A DNA stretch of 64,000 nucleotides from an uncultured SAR116 cluster alpha proteobacterium (GTDB taxonomy: Bacteria; Pseudomonadota; Alphaproteobacteria; Puniceispirillales; Puniceispirillaceae), in NCBI GenBank assembly GCA_902625725.1, contig CACOCY010000001.1, positions 62,001-126,000 of the forward strand. The letters are read 5' to 3'. Positions 11,201-22,922 of this stretch are shown in pieces; position 1 is the first letter of the stretch; each line of letters begins with the position of its first letter. The notes under the pieces were generated by a model. That model did not search any database. It was not told the origin of the DNA and saw only the letters and a list, made by a program, of their open reading frames with translations. Both the position numbers and the translations under genes were made by a program.

Positions 11201-12459
11201 AGCGTGCAAGATATAGGTTGCCCTATGGAGGAAAACTTTTTGTAAAAAATGGACAAATGGTTAACCTTGGAGACATTTTGATTGAATGGGATCCTTATAC
11301 CATTCCAATTATTACTGAAGTCAGTGGCATAGCTAATTACGTGGATCTATCAGATGGTGTATCAATGCGTGAAGCCGCTGATGAAATAACTGGTATTGTC
11401 AGCCGTGAGGTCGTGGAAACAAAACAATCAGGAAATTCAGCAAACTTACGACCCAGAATTACATTGCGTAATATGGAAGGAGAAGTACTATCGCTACCAA
11501 ATGGGATGGAAGCGAGATATTTTTTACCAGTTGGCGCCATTCTCTCGGTCGATAATGGCTCTGAAGTGAAGGCTGGGGAAGTAGTTGCAAGGATACCAAG
11601 AGAATCCTCAAAAACACGTGATATAACAGGGGGTCTTCCGAGGGTTGCGGAGCTTTTTGAGGCCAGAAAGCCAAAAGATTTCGCAGTGATAAGTGAAATT
11701 GACGGCCGTGTAGAGTTCGGCACAGACTACAAAGCTAAAAGACGTATAAGAGTAGTGCCCGTTGACCACGAGCAAGAAGCTGTTGAATATCTTCTACCAA
11801 AAGGACGAAACTTAGCCGTGAATGAGGGTGATATTGTCAGAAAGGGAGACCTTTTACTCGACGGCTCTCCAGTACCTCACGATATTTTGAATATATTAGG
11901 TGTAGAAGCACTTGCCGAATATCTTGTTAAAGAAATTCAGGACGTATATAGGCTCCAGGGCGTAAAAATTAATGATAAACATATAGAAGTTATTGTCCGT
12001 CAAATGCTTCAAAAGGTAGAAATTGAGAATGGTGGAGATACTACACTTCTTGTTGGTGAGCAGGTTGAGCGAGAAGAATACATCTTTGCAAATGAGGCTG
12101 CGAAATTAGAAGGTCTAAATCCAGCAGTGGCAAGGCCTGTTTTGCTTGGTATAACCAAAGCTTCCCTGCAGACCCGTTCTTTCATATCTGCTGCATCCTT
12201 TCAAGAAACAACTCGAGTGTTAACGGAAGCTTCGGTTTCAGGGCGTGAAGACAGGCTTGAGGGTTTAAAAGAAAATGTGATCGTTGGCCGACTTATACCT
12301 GCAGGTACCGGTTCTGTGATAAACAAGATGCGAAGAGTTGCGTCAGAGCGCGATAATGTTATTGCATCTAATCGAAAGGCAGAGGCTGAAGCGAAAGCTT
12401 TGCATGATCAAACAGATAGCTTTGCAGATGAAGATTTTGAGAGGTCAGAAGAGTTGTAA
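8260..12459 (+). CDS. rpoC: DNA-directed RNA polymerase subunit beta'
   Basis: Beta' carries the active-site magnesium through NADFDGDQM (D461, D463, D465). The N-terminal zinc ribbon has C70, C72, C85 and C88, matching E. coli numbering. A second cysteine cluster lies in the C-terminal half ([16 protein letters not shown]). The frame extends to a TTG at 8257, but GAGGAG at 8246-8251 is placed 8 nt before ATG 8260, which also gives the usual [10 protein letters not shown] start. The length of 1399 residues is normal. Confidence 0.99.
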   Translation: MNDLMNPFGQLKSAQSFDKIKISIASPELIRSWSFGEIKKPETINYRTFKPEKDGLFCARIFGPVRDYECLCGKYKRMKYRGIICEKCGVEVTLSKVRRERMGHIDLAAPVAHIWFLKSLPSRIGLLVDMALKDLEKVLYFENFVVLEPGLTSLKKGQLLTEEEFYDAQDEYGDEAFQAEIGAEAIKTILSGIDLEIERESVRSDLRETGSEVKRKKLVKRLKLIDAFRESGCRPEWMILDVVPVIPPELRPLVPLDGGRFATSDLNDLYRRVINRNNRLKRLIELRAPDIIVRNEKRMLQEAVDALFDNGRRGRIISGVNKRPLKSLSDMLKGKQGRFRQNLLGKRVDYSGRSVIVVGPELRLHECGLPKKMALELFKPFIYSKLELYGLASTIKAAKRMVEKERPEVWDILEQVIREHPVMLNRAPTLHRLGIQAFEPKLIEGKAIQLHPLVCTAFNADFDGDQMAVHVPLSLEAQLEARVLMMSTNNILSPANGKPIIVPSQDIILGLYYLTMERVGEEGEGMAFADIQEILLALDNGSVSLQANVKARVSTFDASGKRIIKVMETTPGRARLADLLPDNPNITFDLVNKLMTKKEITNVIDTIYRHCGQKDTVIFCDRLMSLGFGQACKSGISFGIADLKTPDLKQKFVSDAEAQVTEFESQYLDGFITQGEKYNKVIDVWSRCSDVVADEMMKNISTIESGKPVNSVWMMAHSGARGSAAQIKQLAGMRGLMAKPSGEIIETPIKSSFKEGLDVLEYFNSTHGARKGLADTALKTANSGYLTRRLVDVAQDCIITLEDCGTTEGITIRPATNGSEIVDSLADRILGRYLAADLINLETNEIIVKQGEMVQEDHLEAIDKSGLDQAYIRSVLVCNAPVGICGTCYGRDLARGTTVNMGEAVGVIAAQSIGEPGTQLTMRTFHVGGAAQRGAEENKIETSIAGKVQLVDVSIVEGSDGSPIVMSRSSELLIIDDQERERARYRLPYGGKLFVKNGQMVNLGDILIEWDPYTIPIITEVSGIANYVDLSDGVSMREAADEITGIVSREVVETKQSGNSANLRPRITLRNMEGEVLSLPNGMEARYFLPVGAILSVDNGSEVKAGEVVARIPRESSKTRDITGGLPRVAELFEARKPKDFAVISEIDGRVEFGTDYKAKRRIRVVPVDHEQEAVEYLLPKGRNLAVNEGDIVRKGDLLLDGSPVPHDILNILGVEALAEYLVKEIQDVYRLQGVKINDKHIEVIVRQMLQKVEIENGGDTTLLVGEQVEREEYIFANEAAKLEGLNPAVARPVLLGITKASLQTRSFISAASFQETTRVLTEASVSGREDRLEGLKENVIVGRLIPAGTGSVINKMRRVASERDNVIASNRKAEAEAKALHDQTDSFADEDFERSEEL

Positions 12460-12524
12460 TTTCGTAAATCAGAGAGTTTATTAGGCAAAATTAAATAAAA
12501 AAAGACAAAATGGTAAATAAAAGC

Positions 12525-12553
12525 TTGACCATTTCGTCGACAAAAAATAGTAT
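12525..12553 (+). promoter_or_regulatory. sigma70-like promoter upstream of the str operon
   Basis: TTGACC (12525-12530) and TAGTAT (12548-12553) are exactly 17 bp apart, in a 257-bp space between rpoC and rpsL. Transcription would start near 12560, leaving a leader of about 155 nt that contains two imperfect hairpins (CCAAACAC/GCGTTTGG around 12604-12637; AACTAC/GTAGTT at 12660-12678). This is the best promoter match in the ribosomal cluster and would drive rpsL-rpsG-fusA-tuf. Confidence 0.55.
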
Positions 12554-12716
12554 TCGCGCAGTTTTGTTGAACTAGGTAGTGGATTTATATTCTTTATGTT
12601 TCTCCAAACACTAGGTCGTATATACAAGCGTTTGGTATGGTAAATACTTTTTAGAAATTAACTACTAAGACGGTAGTTTATTAATTAACAATTAGTTACG
12701 TGATAAAGGGCCTAAT

Positions 12717-13088
12717 ATGCCAACTATTAACCAGCTGATAAGACATGGTCGAAAACGTCCTTTGTCTCGAAATAAAGTTCCTGCCATGGAGGCTTGCCCA
12801 CAAAAAAGAGGCGTATGTACCAGAGTTTACACTACTACACCTAAAAAACCAAACTCTGCACTTCGTAAAGTGGCTCGGGTAAGATTAACAAATGGTTTTG
12901 AGGTAACGAGTTACATTCCCGGTGAAGGCCATAATTTACAGGAACATTCAGTTGTTCTTATTAGAGGGGGGCGGGTTAAAGATTTACCAGGCGTTCGTTA
13001 TCACATAATTCGCGGCACCTTGGACACACAGGGTGTATCCGACCGCCGCCAACGTCGTTCAAAATACGGCGCAAAACGTCCGAAATAA
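12717..13088 (+). CDS. rpsL: 30S ribosomal protein S12
   Basis: S12 lies in the decoding centre and monitors codon-anticodon pairing. The 123-residue protein carries [20 protein letters not shown] with Lys at the usual streptomycin-resistance position, and [10 protein letters not shown], so it is predicted streptomycin-sensitive. The Shine-Dalgarno is AAAGGG. It is the first gene of the str operon and rpsG follows after 12 bp. Confidence 0.98.
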   Translation: MPTINQLIRHGRKRPLSRNKVPAMEACPQKRGVCTRVYTTTPKKPNSALRKVARVRLTNGFEVTSYIPGEGHNLQEHSVVLIRGGRVKDLPGVRYHIIRGTLDTQGVSDRRQRRSKYGAKRPK

Positions 13089-13571
<483 letters not shown>

Positions 13572-13592
13572 AAGTTGTCGGGAGTAAGCTTA

Positions 13593-15731
13593 ATGGCGCG
13601 GGAATACACATTAGATAGATATCGAAATTTTGGAATAATGGCTCATATAGATGCGGGTAAAACGACAACTACAGAAAGAGTTTTATATTATACTGGCCGC
13701 TCCCATAAGATTGGTGAAGTCCATGATGGCAATGCTACGATGGATTGGATGGAGCAGGAACAAGAGAGAGGAATTACAATTACTTCTGCCGCGACAACCT
13801 GTTTTTGGTTTCGCACAGAAGACGGTGAGAACCCAACTGCCGAGTATGGAAAAGACCCAGAAGAAGCTAAATTCAGATTCAATATCATTGACACACCAGG
13901 ACACGTAGATTTTACAATTGAGGTTGAAAGGTCACTTGCTGTGTTGGATGGCGCTGTTTGTGTCCTTGACGCTAACGCTGGAGTGGAGCCCCAAACAGAG
14001 ACAGTTTGGCGGCAAGCTGATAGATATAAGGTACCTCGTGTTGTTTTCGTAAACAAGATGGACAAAATAGGAGCCGATTTTTTTAATTGCGTTAGGATGA
14101 TATCTGATCGTACGGGTGCAACCCCCTTGCCAATACAAATGCCAATTGGTGCGGAAAGCGAATTTGTAGGATTGATAGATTTGGTCTCAATGAAAGAGTG
14201 GGTATGGCAAACCGAAGATTTAGGCGCAAGCTGGGTAATTCAAGACATTCGGGATGATTTGAAAGACAAGGCTGAAAAAATGCGTGCTGATATGGTAGAA
14301 ATTGTCGTTGAACAAGATGATCAGGTTATGGAGCGTTTTTTGGAAGGTGAAGAACCAGATGAAAAGACAATCAAACGGCTAATCCGAAAAGGGACTCTAG
14401 CGATGGATTTTGTAGCTGTTATGTGTGGCTCAGCATTTAAAAATAAAGGTGTTCAGCCGATGTTGAATGCAGTTATTGATTTTTTACCTGGTCCAAAAGA
14501 CGTCCCAGATTATATGGGTTTTGCTCCCGGTGATCACACAGAAACTCGCGATATTGCCCGCAAAGCAGACGATGCAGAACCATTCACTGGGCTTGCATTT
14601 AAAATAATGAATGACCCATTTGTGGGGTCACTTACGTTTCTCAGAATATATTCTGGTTGTCTTAAAAAAGGTGACTCTCTTATGAACTCAACAAAAGGAA
14701 AGAAGGAACGAGTTGGTCGAATGATGATGATGCATTCGAACAATAGAGAGGAAATTGAAGAGGCGTATTCTGGAGATATAGTTGCTCTTGCAGGAATGAA
14801 GGAAACAACAACTGGTGATACGATTTGCGACCCATCAAAGCCTGTTGTTCTTGAAACTATGACGTTCCCAGACCCTGTGATTGAGATTGCAATTGAACCA
14901 AAATCAAAGAATGATCAAGAAAAAATGTCTGCTGGGCTCCAACGACTTGCCGCAGAAGACCCGTCATTTCAGGTGTCATCGGATAATGAGTCTGGACAAA
15001 CCATTATGCGAGGAATGGGGGAATTGCACCTCGATATCTTAGTTGACAGATTAAAGCGTGAATTCAAAGTTGAAGCAAACATTGGCGCTCCACAAGTAGC
15101 TTATCGTGAGACAATTACTAAAGATGTAGAAATAGATTACACTCATAAAAAACAATCGGGGGGTTCTGGTCAATTTGCGCGAGTAAAAATAAAGTTTGGG
15201 CCTCTAAAGGAAGGCGGCTTTCAATTCTCGAACTCAGTTGTCGGAGGCAACGTTCCTAGAGAATTTATCCCGGGAGTTGAAAAAGGAATAAATCAGGCAA
15301 AAGATACTGGTATAATTGCTGGTTTCCCAGTGATTGATTTTCAAGCTGAGTTAGTTGATGGAGCTAGTCACGACGTTGATTCGTCGGTCTTGGCTTTTGA
15401 AATAGCTGCACGTGCCGCATTTCGTGATGCTATGTCTAAGGCTGCCGCAAGATTGCTTGAGCCTATAATGAAGGTGGAAGTGGTTACGCCAGAGGAATAT
15501 ATGGGTGATATTATTGGCGACTTAAATAGTCGTCGCGGCAATGTGGGAGGGATGGAACCACGCGGAAATGCCCGGGCTATAGATGCGATGGTGCCGCTCG
15601 CTAATATGTTTGGATATATCAATACACTTCGTTCTATGAGTCAAGGGCGTGCACAGTATTCAATGCAATTTGATCATTATGAGCAGGTGCCGCAAGCGGT
15701 AGCAGATGAAGTTCGAGCCAAGTTGGCGTAA
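13593..15731 (+). CDS. fusA: elongation factor G
   Basis: EF-G is the GTPase that translocates tRNA and mRNA after peptide transfer. G1 is AHIDAGKT (17-24), switch II is DTPGHVDF and G4 is NKMD. Domains II to V follow, with the domain IV segment [16 protein letters not shown]. The frame begins at a TTG at 13575, but GGAG at 13581-13584 is 8 nt before ATG 13593, which gives the usual MAREY start and 712 residues. tuf follows after 33 bp. Confidence 0.98.
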   Translation: MAREYTLDRYRNFGIMAHIDAGKTTTTERVLYYTGRSHKIGEVHDGNATMDWMEQEQERGITITSAATTCFWFRTEDGENPTAEYGKDPEEAKFRFNIIDTPGHVDFTIEVERSLAVLDGAVCVLDANAGVEPQTETVWRQADRYKVPRVVFVNKMDKIGADFFNCVRMISDRTGATPLPIQMPIGAESEFVGLIDLVSMKEWVWQTEDLGASWVIQDIRDDLKDKAEKMRADMVEIVVEQDDQVMERFLEGEEPDEKTIKRLIRKGTLAMDFVAVMCGSAFKNKGVQPMLNAVIDFLPGPKDVPDYMGFAPGDHTETRDIARKADDAEPFTGLAFKIMNDPFVGSLTFLRIYSGCLKKGDSLMNSTKGKKERVGRMMMMHSNNREEIEEAYSGDIVALAGMKETTTGDTICDPSKPVVLETMTFPDPVIEIAIEPKSKNDQEKMSAGLQRLAAEDPSFQVSSDNESGQTIMRGMGELHLDILVDRLKREFKVEANIGAPQVAYRETITKDVEIDYTHKKQSGGSGQFARVKIKFGPLKEGGFQFSNSVVGGNVPREFIPGVEKGINQAKDTGIIAGFPVIDFQAELVDGASHDVDSSVLAFEIAARAAFRDAMSKAAARLLEPIMKVEVVTPEEYMGDIIGDLNSRRGNVGGMEPRGNARAIDAMVPLANMFGYINTLRSMSQGRAQYSMQFDHYEQVPQAVADEVRAKLA

Positions 15732-15764
15732 ATTTTTTAGCTAGTTTTTATTAGGAGAGTAATC

Positions 15765-16955
15765 ATGTCCAAAGAAAAGTTTGATCGTTCGAAGCCACAT
15801 TTAAACATTGGTACGATAGGCCATGTTGACCATGGTAAGACAACATTGACGGCGGCTATTACTAAGGTGATGGCAGAGCGAGGTGGTGGAGAATTTCAGG
15901 CATATGATCAGATTGACAAAGCTCCGGAGGAGCGTGCACGTGGTATCACGATTTCAACAGCGCACGTTGAGTATGAGACAGAAAACCGTCACTATGCTCA
16001 TGTAGATTGTCCCGGTCATGCTGACTATGTAAAGAACATGATTACAGGTGCGGCACAGATGGATGGAGCAATATTGGTTGTTTCAGCAGCAGATGGTCCA
16101 ATGCCACAGACACGTGAGCACATCTTATTAGCAAGACAAGTTGGTGTTCCAGCATTATGCGTATTTATGAATAAGGTTGATCAGGTTGATGATGAGGAAT
16201 TATTAGAACTTGTTGAAATGGAAATACGAGAGTTACTAAGTTCTTATGATTTTCCGGGAGACGATATTCCGATTGTCAAGGGTTCAGCACTTGCTGCATT
16301 AGAAGATAGTAATGAAGAGATTGGTCGTAATGCAATATTGGAGTTAATGAAAGAGGTTGATGCCTATATACCACAACCGGATCGTCCAAAGGATCAGGCG
16401 TTTCTGATGCCGATTGAGGATGTTTTTTCAATATCTGGTCGTGGAACAGTCGTAACAGGCAGGATTGAGCGTGGTGTTGTGAATGTGGGCGAGGAGATTG
16501 AGATCATCGGTCTTAAAGATACTGCAAAGACAACTTGTACTGGCGTTGAGATGTTTCGCAAGCTATTGGATCAAGGTGAAGCAGGCGACAATGTAGGGGT
16601 GTTGCTACGAGGCACTAAGCGAGAAGAGGTTGAGCGTGGGCAAGTATTAGCCAAGCCAGGTAGTATTACACCTCATACAACATTTAAATGTGAAGCATAT
16701 GTATTAAACAAAGATGAAGGCGGGCGTCACACGCCATTTTTCTCAAATTATCGTCCGCAGTTTTATTTTCGAACTACGGATGTAACTGGTTCTGTTGAAC
16801 TTCCCTCAGGTACAGAGATGGTAATGCCAGGGGATAATGTTGCGATGACGGTAACGCTGATAGCGCCAATTGCTATGGATGAGGGTCTCCGCTTTGCAAT
16901 TCGAGAGGGTGGCCGTACAGTTGGAGCTGGTGTGGTGTCGTCTATCGTTAAGTAA
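15765..16955 (+). CDS. tuf: elongation factor Tu
   Basis: EF-Tu delivers aminoacyl-tRNA to the ribosome. The 396-residue protein has G1 GHVDHGKT (19-26), effector loop [13 protein letters not shown] and NKVD. The C-terminal [24 protein letters not shown] is the elfamycin/tRNA-binding region. It sits in the str operon position and is closed by a terminator hairpin. Many proteobacteria keep a second copy elsewhere; none is in this window. Confidence 0.99.
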   Translation: MSKEKFDRSKPHLNIGTIGHVDHGKTTLTAAITKVMAERGGGEFQAYDQIDKAPEERARGITISTAHVEYETENRHYAHVDCPGHADYVKNMITGAAQMDGAILVVSAADGPMPQTREHILLARQVGVPALCVFMNKVDQVDDEELLELVEMEIRELLSSYDFPGDDIPIVKGSALAALEDSNEEIGRNAILELMKEVDAYIPQPDRPKDQAFLMPIEDVFSISGRGTVVTGRIERGVVNVGEEIEIIGLKDTAKTTCTGVEMFRKLLDQGEAGDNVGVLLRGTKREEVERGQVLAKPGSITPHTTFKCEAYVLNKDEGGRHTPFFSNYRPQFYFRTTDVTGSVELPSGTEMVMPGDNVAMTVTLIAPIAMDEGLRFAIREGGRTVGAGVVSSIVK

Positions 16956-16965
16956 ATCGGTATTA

Positions 16966-16989
16966 AGAGAGGCGTGAGCCTCTCTTTTT
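16966..16989 (+). terminator. Rho-independent terminator between tuf and rpsJ
   Basis: AGAGAGGC (16966-16973), loop GTGA, and GCCTCTCT (16978-16985) form a perfect 8-bp stem followed by a T run. It ends only about 25 bp before rpsJ, so the S10 genes are reached by read-through or by a promoter that overlaps this hairpin. It probably sets the high tuf to S10-operon ratio. Confidence 0.85.
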
Positions 16990-17013
16990 GTATTTTGAAA
17001 AGGGAATATTTTT

Positions 17014-17322
17014 ATGGAAAACCAGAATATTCGTATACGATTGAAGGCTTTTGACCATCGTATATTGGATCAATCCACAAGTGAAATTGTTAATACAGCA
17101 AAACGCACAGGTGCAAATGTTCGTGGACCTATTCCTTTGCCAACGGATATGAGAAGATTTACTGTTCTTCGGTCTCCACATATTGACAAAAAAAGCCGTG
17201 AGCAATTTGAAATGCGTACACATAAACGGTTATTAGATATTATTGATCCTACACCACAAACGGTTGATGCACTTATGAAATTAGATTTAGCTGCAGGTGT
17301 GGACGTAGAAATAAAGCTTTAG
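17014..17322 (+). CDS. rpsJ: 30S ribosomal protein S10 (NusE)
   Basis: S10 is a 30S head protein that also joins NusB in antitermination and bridges NusG to the ribosome. The 102-residue product has [23 protein letters not shown] and the C-terminal [15 protein letters not shown], all typical. It is the first gene of the S10 operon. AAAGGGAA precedes the ATG. The short space after the tuf terminator leaves little room for an S10 leader of the E. coli L4-regulated kind. Confidence 0.98.
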   Translation: MENQNIRIRLKAFDHRILDQSTSEIVNTAKRTGANVRGPIPLPTDMRRFTVLRSPHIDKKSREQFEMRTHKRLLDIIDPTPQTVDALMKLDLAAGVDVEIKL

Positions 17323-17349
17323 AGCTAAAAAAAGTGAGGTGATGGCGTT

Positions 17350-18153
17350 ATGCGCAGCGGTGTGATAGCTAGAAAAGTCGGTATGACACGTGTATTTAAT
17401 GCGAGTGGTCAGCATATTCCAGTAACTGTTCTCTTCATGGATTCTGTGCAAGTGATTAGTATACGGAATCGAGAGAAAGATGGCATTACGGCGGTTCAAG
17501 TCGGAGCTGGATCAGTAAAGGTTAAGAATGTATCTTCTGCAATGCGAGGACACTTTGCAAAAGCCTCAGTTTTACCAAAACGGAAAATTGCGGAATTCAG
17601 AGTATCAGAGGATGCAATGCTTGAGCCTGGTGCAACATTAGTACCCAGCCACTTCGTGCCTGGGCAAATAGTTGATGCTGTCGGAAAATCCCATGGAAAA
17701 GGTTTCGCTGGTGCGATGAAAAGGCATAATTTCGGTGGTTTACGAGCATCTCATGGCGTTTCGCTTTCTCACAGGTCACATGGCTCTACTGGTCAATGTC
17801 AGGATCCCGGTAAAGTTTTTAAGGGTAAAAAAATGGCAGGGCATTTGGGTGCAAAAAGAGTAACAATTCAGAACTTAGAAATCGTTTCAGTTGACGATGA
17901 TAATGGAGTAATTTTAGTTCAGGGTTCCGTACCTGGGCCCAAAAATGGGTGGGTTTTATTGTCTGATGCAATAAAGAAAAAGGTCCCTGATGAAGCCCCC
18001 TTTCCAGCAGGCCTGTTAAATGAAAAACCTTCTAGTGAAAACAAAGATTTTATGACTAGTGAGGAAATAGAAGCATCTCCTGAGAAAACAAATGAAGATG
18101 AACCACTTGCTGATACCATTGTAGGCAGTCAGGAGGCTAAAGATGAAAGTTGA
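17350..18153 (+). CDS. rplC: 50S ribosomal protein L3 with acidic C-terminal extension
   Basis: L3 is an early assembly protein whose loop reaches toward the peptidyl-transferase centre ([40 protein letters not shown]). The core ends near residue 220 (EAPFPAGL). The remaining roughly 45 residues are rich in Glu, Ser and Asp and look disordered; many alphaproteobacterial L3 proteins have such tails, but E. coli L3 (209 residues) does not. The end overlaps rplD by 11 bp, so part of the tail sequence also carries the rplD start. Confidence 0.97.
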   Translation: MRSGVIARKVGMTRVFNASGQHIPVTVLFMDSVQVISIRNREKDGITAVQVGAGSVKVKNVSSAMRGHFAKASVLPKRKIAEFRVSEDAMLEPGATLVPSHFVPGQIVDAVGKSHGKGFAGAMKRHNFGGLRASHGVSLSHRSHGSTGQCQDPGKVFKGKKMAGHLGAKRVTIQNLEIVSVDDDNGVILVQGSVPGPKNGWVLLSDAIKKKVPDEAPFPAGLLNEKPSSENKDFMTSEEIEASPEKTNEDEPLADTIVGSQEAKDES

Positions 18154-18760
18154 ATTAAAATCAATTGGGAGCAAAAAATCTGGCAACATCGAGTTAGCTG
18201 ACACCGTTTTTGGCATCACTCCTAGGGAAGATATAGTTGCACGAGTGATAAAATGGCAACTAGCTAAGCGACGTGCGGGGACACATAAAGTGAAATCTCG
18301 ATCAGAAATAGCCAAAACTGGTGCAAAGATGTTTCGTCAAAAAGGGACTGGCAGAGCTCGCCATGGTCCGGCTTCTGTTGTTCAGTTTAGAGGTGGCAGC
18401 GTTGTCCATGGTCCTGTTGTTAGAGATCATGGGCATGATTTGCCAAAAAAAGTTCGAAAGCTTGGTTTGCGGTCAGTTCTATCGGCTAAAGCCGCCGCTG
18501 GAAAACTTATTATTGTGGATAAGCTTCAGTCTGATGGAAAGACAGCCTCGTTAAAGTCAAAATTAGATTCATTGGGTGCTTCCAATGCTCTGGTTATCGG
18601 AGGTGAGACCCTTGAAATAAACTTCATGCGTGCTGCTTCCAATATACCATTAGTTGACGTTTTGCCGTCTCAAGGACTTAACGTATACGATGCAGTTCGA
18701 CGAGATATGCTCGTTATGACAAAAGAGGCTGTAAGCTTCACTGAGGAGCGGTTAAAATGA
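18143..18760 (+). CDS. rplD: 50S ribosomal protein L4
   Basis: L4 binds 23S rRNA near the exit tunnel; in gamma-proteobacteria it also represses the S10 operon. The 205 residues include the tunnel loop [24 protein letters not shown] in its expected place and the C-terminal [18 protein letters not shown]. The start lies inside rplC, preceded by GGAGG (18130-18134), which indicates coupled translation. Confidence 0.97.
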   Translation: MKVELKSIGSKKSGNIELADTVFGITPREDIVARVIKWQLAKRRAGTHKVKSRSEIAKTGAKMFRQKGTGRARHGPASVVQFRGGSVVHGPVVRDHGHDLPKKVRKLGLRSVLSAKAAAGKLIIVDKLQSDGKTASLKSKLDSLGASNALVIGGETLEINFMRAASNIPLVDVLPSQGLNVYDAVRRDMLVMTKEAVSFTEERLK

Positions 18761-19083
18761 GCATTCGACCAAGAAAAAGGCTTGAAACTAAAATAAGTCA
18801 AGCACAAGCTTATGACACAATTATTCGTCCCGTCATTACCGAGAAAGCAACTATGTCTGGTGAGAACGGCCACATAGCATTCGTTGTCCGAAATAGCGCT
18901 ACCAAACCAGAAATAAAAGCTGCTGTAGAAATGCTATTTGATGTAAAAGTTACTAATGTAAATACGCTTATTACAAAAGGAAAAACAAAAATATTTCGTG
19001 GGCGAGCTGGTCGAAGAGTTGATGTAAAAAAAGCAATAGTCACATTGGCTGAGGGTCAGTCAATAGAGATAATGGGAGCATAA
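18757..19083 (+). CDS. rplW: 50S ribosomal protein L23
   Basis: L23 lies at the tunnel exit and is the docking site for trigger factor and SRP. It has 108 residues; the core starts at [15 protein letters not shown] and ends with [16 protein letters not shown]. The first 19 residues, basic and ahead of the core, form a short N-terminal extension. Its ATG overlaps the rplD stop (ATGA). Confidence 0.96.
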   Translation: MSIRPRKRLETKISQAQAYDTIIRPVITEKATMSGENGHIAFVVRNSATKPEIKAAVEMLFDVKVTNVNTLITKGKTKIFRGRAGRRVDVKKAIVTLAEGQSIEIMGA

Positions 19084-19086
19084 GTT

Positions 19087-19911
19087 ATGGCGTTAAAAAA
19101 GTTTAACCCCATTACCCCCGGTCAACGTGGTTTAGTGATTGTAGACAGATCAAGTCTTCATAGGGGAGATCCAGTCAAAAAGCTAACTCAGGGGTTAAAT
19201 AAAACCGGCGGCCGTAATAATTCAGGACATGTAACTTCTTGGCACCGTGGAGGGGGTCATAAGCGTAAATATAGGTTGATTGACTTCAAACGTCGCAAAT
19301 TCGACATGAAAGCGACGGTTGAACGACTTGAATATGATCCAAATAGGACAGCGTTTATTGCGCTTATCACGTACGAAGATGGAGAACAGTCTTACATTTT
19401 AGCTCCTCAAAGATTATCTGCTGGTGATGTAGTTGAAGCAGGGTCAAAGGCTGACATAAAACCAGGAAACGCACTTCCTATTGCTAATATACCTGTTGGA
19501 ACACTAATCCATAATATAGAATTAAAACCGGGAAAAGGTGGGCAGCTTGCCCGTTCAGCGGGAACATATGTTCAACTTGTTGGACGTGACAGAGGATATG
19601 CTATTTTGCGTTTGACCTCGGGAGAGGTTCGTTTGGTTCGTTCTGAATGCATGGCATCAATTGGAGCTGTTTCAAACCCAGACCAACAAAACATAAAAAT
19701 AGGCAAAGCCGGCCGCAATAGATGGCTTGGGAGGAGACCACATGTACGTGGCGTAGTAATGAATCCTGTTGACCACCCCCATGGCGGCGGTGAGGGCAGG
19801 ACCTCCGGTGGACGTCATCCAGTAACACCTTGGGGCAAACCAACAAAAGGCAAGCGAACTCGTAATAACAAAAAGACAGACCGCTTAATTGTGCGGCGTC
19901 GGAAACCATAA
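19087..19911 (+). CDS. rplB: 50S ribosomal protein L2
   Basis: L2 is a core protein needed for subunit association and peptidyl transfer. Length 274. Typical segments are [20 protein letters not shown] near the N-terminus and [17 protein letters not shown] near the C-terminus, the latter containing the conserved histidine (HPHGGG). It starts 3 bp after rplW. Confidence 0.98.
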   Translation: MALKKFNPITPGQRGLVIVDRSSLHRGDPVKKLTQGLNKTGGRNNSGHVTSWHRGGGHKRKYRLIDFKRRKFDMKATVERLEYDPNRTAFIALITYEDGEQSYILAPQRLSAGDVVEAGSKADIKPGNALPIANIPVGTLIHNIELKPGKGGQLARSAGTYVQLVGRDRGYAILRLTSGEVRLVRSECMASIGAVSNPDQQNIKIGKAGRNRWLGRRPHVRGVVMNPVDHPHGGGEGRTSGGRHPVTPWGKPTKGKRTRNNKKTDRLIVRRRKP

Positions 19912-19925
19912 GGGAGCTTTGAGGA

Positions 19926-20201
19926 ATGGCACGTTCAGTTTGGAAAGGCCCGTTCATAGATGGCTATTTGCTTAAGAAGGCAGAAAAAGCAGCTGCTTCT
20001 CAACGTAATGATGTTGTGAAGATATGGTCACGCAGGTCGACTATATTGCCACAATTTGTGGGGATCACATTTGGTGTATATAATGGTAAAAAATTTATTC
20101 CTGTTTCTGTTTCAGAGGACATGGTTGGTCACAAATTTGGCGAGTTTGCGCCAACGCGGACCTACTATGGCCATGCAGCAGACAAGAAGTCTAAGAGGTA
20201 A
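19926..20201 (+). CDS. rpsS: 30S ribosomal protein S19
   Basis: S19 is a 30S head protein that pairs with S13 and contacts A-site tRNA. It has 91 residues with [20 protein letters not shown] at the start and [20 protein letters not shown] near the end. GGAGCTTTGAGGA before the ATG offers two Shine-Dalgarno matches. Confidence 0.98.
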   Translation: MARSVWKGPFIDGYLLKKAEKAAASQRNDVVKIWSRRSTILPQFVGITFGVYNGKKFIPVSVSEDMVGHKFGEFAPTRTYYGHAADKKSKR

Positions 20202-20209
20202 TACGGGTC

Positions 20210-20590
20210 ATGGGTAAAAAATCAATGTCACGCCGTGTTGCTGACACCGAAGCGAAAGCGGTATTAAGAAATGTGCGGGTCAGCCCCCAAAAATTAAATT
20301 TGGTTGCAACCATGATTCGTAGAATGGATGTTGGTAAAGCACTCGCAGCGTTGGAGTTTTCAAGAAGAAGAATTTCCAATGACGTTAAGAAAGTACTGGA
20401 ATCAGCTATTGCGAATGCAGAAAATAATCATTCTTTAGATGTGGACAGATTAGTTGTGAAAGAAGCTTATGTTGGTAAATCAATAGTTATGAAAAGATTT
20501 CGCGCTAGAGCAAGAGGGCGTGGCTCACGTATTTTAAAGCCCTTATCACATTTAACAATTGTAGTGAGTGAGAAAGAGGAGCAGGCATAA
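20210..20590 (+). CDS. rplV: 50S ribosomal protein L22
   Basis: L22 lines the exit tunnel with a beta hairpin ([20 protein letters not shown], about residues 100-119), the site where macrolide-tolerance changes arise; no insertion is seen. Its 126 residues include [16 protein letters not shown]. The stop overlaps the rpsC start by one base (TAATG). Confidence 0.98.
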   Translation: MGKKSMSRRVADTEAKAVLRNVRVSPQKLNLVATMIRRMDVGKALAALEFSRRRISNDVKKVLESAIANAENNHSLDVDRLVVKEAYVGKSIVMKRFRARARGRGSRILKPLSHLTIVVSEKEEQA

Positions 20591-21285
20591 TGGGCCAAAA
20601 AATAAAGCCAATAGGGCTAAGGGTTGGAATTAATCGTACGTGGGACTCTCGCTGGTTTGCGGGAAGAACCTATGGCGAACTGCTCCACAAGGATATCGCT
20701 CTTCGTTCCCATTTGATGGAAAGACTTAAACCCGCTGGTATTAGCAGGATTGTTATTGAAAGGCCAGCAGGTAGAGCACGAATAACTATCTACGCTGGCC
20801 GTCCTGGATTAATTATAGGTAAGAAAGGTCAGGATATTGAAAATCTTCGTATTGACCTAGTTAAGCGTGTTGGTTCGGATGTTAGCTTAAACATAGTGGA
20901 GGTTCGTAAGCCAGAAATTGATGCAAAGTTAGTTGCAGAAAACATAGCTCAGCAACTTGAGAGACGTGTGGGATTTAGACGTGCAATGAAACGAGCGGTA
21001 CAATCTGCAATGAGGCTTGGCGCATTAGGTGTAAGAATTAATTGCTCAGGTCGTCTTGGAGGAGCCGAGATTGCTCGCACTGAATGGTATCGAGAGGGAA
21101 GAGTTCCATTACACACATTGCGTGCAGAAGTTGACTATGCTGAAGCCACTGCTTTTACAACTTATGGAGCTAATGGAATAAAGGTTTGGATCTTTAAGGG
21201 CGAAGTTATGTCACATGATCCAATGGCCCAAGACAAACGGCTTGCTGAGCAAACTTCAAGTGCAATGCCTCGAAATAATGGTTAA
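20590..21285 (+). CDS. rpsC: 30S ribosomal protein S3
   Basis: S3 is at the mRNA entry channel and contributes to helicase action. Length 231. The KH domain has [17 protein letters not shown] (GxxG motif IGKKG), and the C-terminal half has [26 protein letters not shown]. The tail after about residue 212 is short and polar. It starts by overlapping the rplV stop. Confidence 0.98.
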   Translation: MGQKIKPIGLRVGINRTWDSRWFAGRTYGELLHKDIALRSHLMERLKPAGISRIVIERPAGRARITIYAGRPGLIIGKKGQDIENLRIDLVKRVGSDVSLNIVEVRKPEIDAKLVAENIAQQLERRVGFRRAMKRAVQSAMRLGALGVRINCSGRLGGAEIARTEWYREGRVPLHTLRAEVDYAEATAFTTYGANGIKVWIFKGEVMSHDPMAQDKRLAEQTSSAMPRNNG

Positions 21286-21301
21286 TGGAGGAAATTAAGT
21301 T

Positions 21302-21718
21302 ATGCTTTTACCTAAACGCACCAAATTTCGAAAGGCACACAAGGGGCGAATACACGGTAATGCGAAGGGCGGAACCCAGCTCAATTTTGGTTCCTATGGG
21401 CTGAAGGCGTTGTCCCCTGAAAGAATTACAGCGCGCCAGATAGAGGCTGCGCGCCGTGCTATAACCCGACACTTAAGGCGTTCTGGCCGAGTCTGGATAA
21501 GAATTTTTCCAGATGTACCAGTTTCTAGTAAGCCTGCTGAAGTCAGAATGGGCAAGGGCAAGGGCTCGCCTGAATTTTGGGTAGCGCGTGTTGCTCCTGG
21601 TCGAATATTGTTCGAAATCGATGGTGTTTCTTGGGAGCTGGCAAACGAAGCTTTAAAGCTGGCATCCGCAAAATTACCAATAAATACCCGCATAGTTCGA
21701 CGTCTCGGTGACGCGTAA
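21302..21718 (+). CDS. rplP: 50S ribosomal protein L16
   Basis: L16 helps position A-site tRNA in the 50S subunit. It has 138 residues with [19 protein letters not shown] at the start, [18 protein letters not shown], and [16 protein letters not shown], whose arginine is the one hydroxylated by YcfD in some bacteria. GGAGG precedes the ATG. It is followed by rpmC. Confidence 0.97.
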   Translation: MLLPKRTKFRKAHKGRIHGNAKGGTQLNFGSYGLKALSPERITARQIEAARRAITRHLRRSGRVWIRIFPDVPVSSKPAEVRMGKGKGSPEFWVARVAPGRILFEIDGVSWELANEALKLASAKLPINTRIVRRLGDA

Positions 21719-21733
21719 AATTGGAGATTGAAA

Positions 21734-21955
21734 ATGGCAACAGTTAAAGCGTCTGAAATGCGAGCACAAACCAGCGATGAGTTGAAAACAAAGCTTGTAT
21801 CTTTGAAGAAAGAGCAATTTAACCTTAGATTTAAAGTAGCTGCCGGTGAAAATGAAAATGCATCAAGAATACGAATTGTGAGGCGGGAAATCGCCAGATT
21901 AAAAACAGTTCTTTCAGAAAAAATGAATGAAACTATTTCAGAAACAGGAAAATAA
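21734..21955 (+). CDS. rpmC: 50S ribosomal protein L29
   Basis: L29 is a two-helix protein beside L23 at the tunnel exit. The frame opens at a TTG at 21728, but GGAGA at 21723 is well placed for ATG 21734, giving 73 residues. Motifs: [20 protein letters not shown] and [20 protein letters not shown]. The C-terminus is a few residues longer than in E. coli. Confidence 0.95.
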   Translation: MATVKASEMRAQTSDELKTKLVSLKKEQFNLRFKVAAGENENASRIRIVRREIARLKTVLSEKMNETISETGK

Positions 21956-21959
21956 GAGT

Positions 21960-22205
21960 ATGCCAAAACGTATTTTACAGGGTGTGGTTGTTAGCAACAA
22001 AGGGGAAAAAACAGTTATTGTTCAGGTGGAGCGCAGATTGATGCATCCCGTATATAAAAAGTTTATAACAACTTCAAAAAAATATGCTGCTCATGACGAA
22101 GAGAACAGGTCAAAAGAAGGTGAACAAGTAAGAATACGCGAATGTCAGCCTGTGTCAAAACGAAAAACTTTTGAAGTGGTTTACGATGAAGCGGTGAAGG
22201 CTTAG
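21960..22205 (+). CDS. rpsQ: 30S ribosomal protein S17
   Basis: S17 is an OB-fold protein needed early in 30S assembly. A longer frame begins at 21927 inside rpmC, but [20 protein letters not shown] at ATG 21960 is the family N-terminus, with AGGAAA a few bases before it. That gives 81 residues. The conserved [15 protein letters not shown] and the [14 protein letters not shown] end are present. Confidence 0.96.
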   Translation: MPKRILQGVVVSNKGEKTVIVQVERRLMHPVYKKFITTSKKYAAHDEENRSKEGEQVRIRECQPVSKRKTFEVVYDEAVKA

Positions 22206-22220
22206 TTAGGAAACATTATA

Positions 22221-22589
22221 ATGATACAGATGCAGTCAAACTTAGAAGTTGCAGACAACTCCGGGGCTCGGAAGGTCCAGTGTATAAAAGTGCTTGGAGG
22301 ATCAGGTCGAAAATCTGCGGGGGTTGGCGATGTTATAGTTGTTTCTGTAAAAGAGGCAATTCCCAGAGGCCGAGTAAAAAAAGGAGACGTTTACAGAGCA
22401 GTGATAGTTCGCACATCTAAAGAGATTAGGCGTGATGACGGTACAGCCATTAGATTTGATAGGAACGCCGCTGTTCTATTAAATAAGCAGAATGAACCTA
22501 TTGGAACACGTATCTTTGGACCTGTTACAAGAGAGTTGCGCTCCCGCAATTTTATGAAAATCGTTTCATTGGCACCGGAGGTATTATGA
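22221..22589 (+). CDS. rplN: 50S ribosomal protein L14
   Basis: L14 forms intersubunit bridges with 16S rRNA. It has 122 residues, starting [20 protein letters not shown] and containing the [12 protein letters not shown] segment. GGAAAC precedes the ATG. The stop overlaps the rplX start (ATGA). It is the first gene of the classical spc operon; no separate promoter is visible in the 15-bp gap before it. Confidence 0.98.
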   Translation: MIQMQSNLEVADNSGARKVQCIKVLGGSGRKSAGVGDVIVVSVKEAIPRGRVKKGDVYRAVIVRTSKEIRRDDGTAIRFDRNAAVLLNKQNEPIGTRIFGPVTRELRSRNFMKIVSLAPEVL

Positions 22590-22906
22590 TGCGGCCGAAA
22601 TTAAAAATAAAAAAAGGTGATGAGGTTATTGTTACTACCGGGAAGGATAAAGGTAAAAAAGGACAAGTTCTCGAAGTTATGCCCTCTGAATCCCGTGTAA
22701 AGGTGCAAGGGGTTAATATGGTCAAACGTCACCGTCGTCCAACACAGACTGCTCCTGGGGGTATAGATAATATCGAGGCTTCAATGCACATTTCGAATGT
22801 TGCTCACATAGACCCCGACTCAGGAAAAGCAACACGAGTTAGTTATAGTATTGAAAACGGAAATAAATTAAGAGTTGCGAAAGCCTCGGGGAAGGTTATT
22901 AGCTAA
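22586..22906 (+). CDS. rplX: 50S ribosomal protein L24
   Basis: L24 is an assembly initiator that binds the 5' end of 23S rRNA. The 106 residues include the KOW motif [20 protein letters not shown]. Two in-frame ATGs exist, 22586 and 22589; GGAGG at 22577-22581 is spaced 4 and 7 nt away, so 22589 is also credible and differs by one residue. Confidence 0.97.
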   Translation: MMRPKLKIKKGDEVIVTTGKDKGKKGQVLEVMPSESRVKVQGVNMVKRHRRPTQTAPGGIDNIEASMHISNVAHIDPDSGKATRVSYSIENGNKLRVAKASGKVIS

Positions 22907-22922
22907 ATTAGAGGATGTTAAG

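Noticed and set aside
12830-12870. Possible streptomycin-resistance change in rpsL
   Set aside because: The key lysine in TPKKPNS is unaltered.
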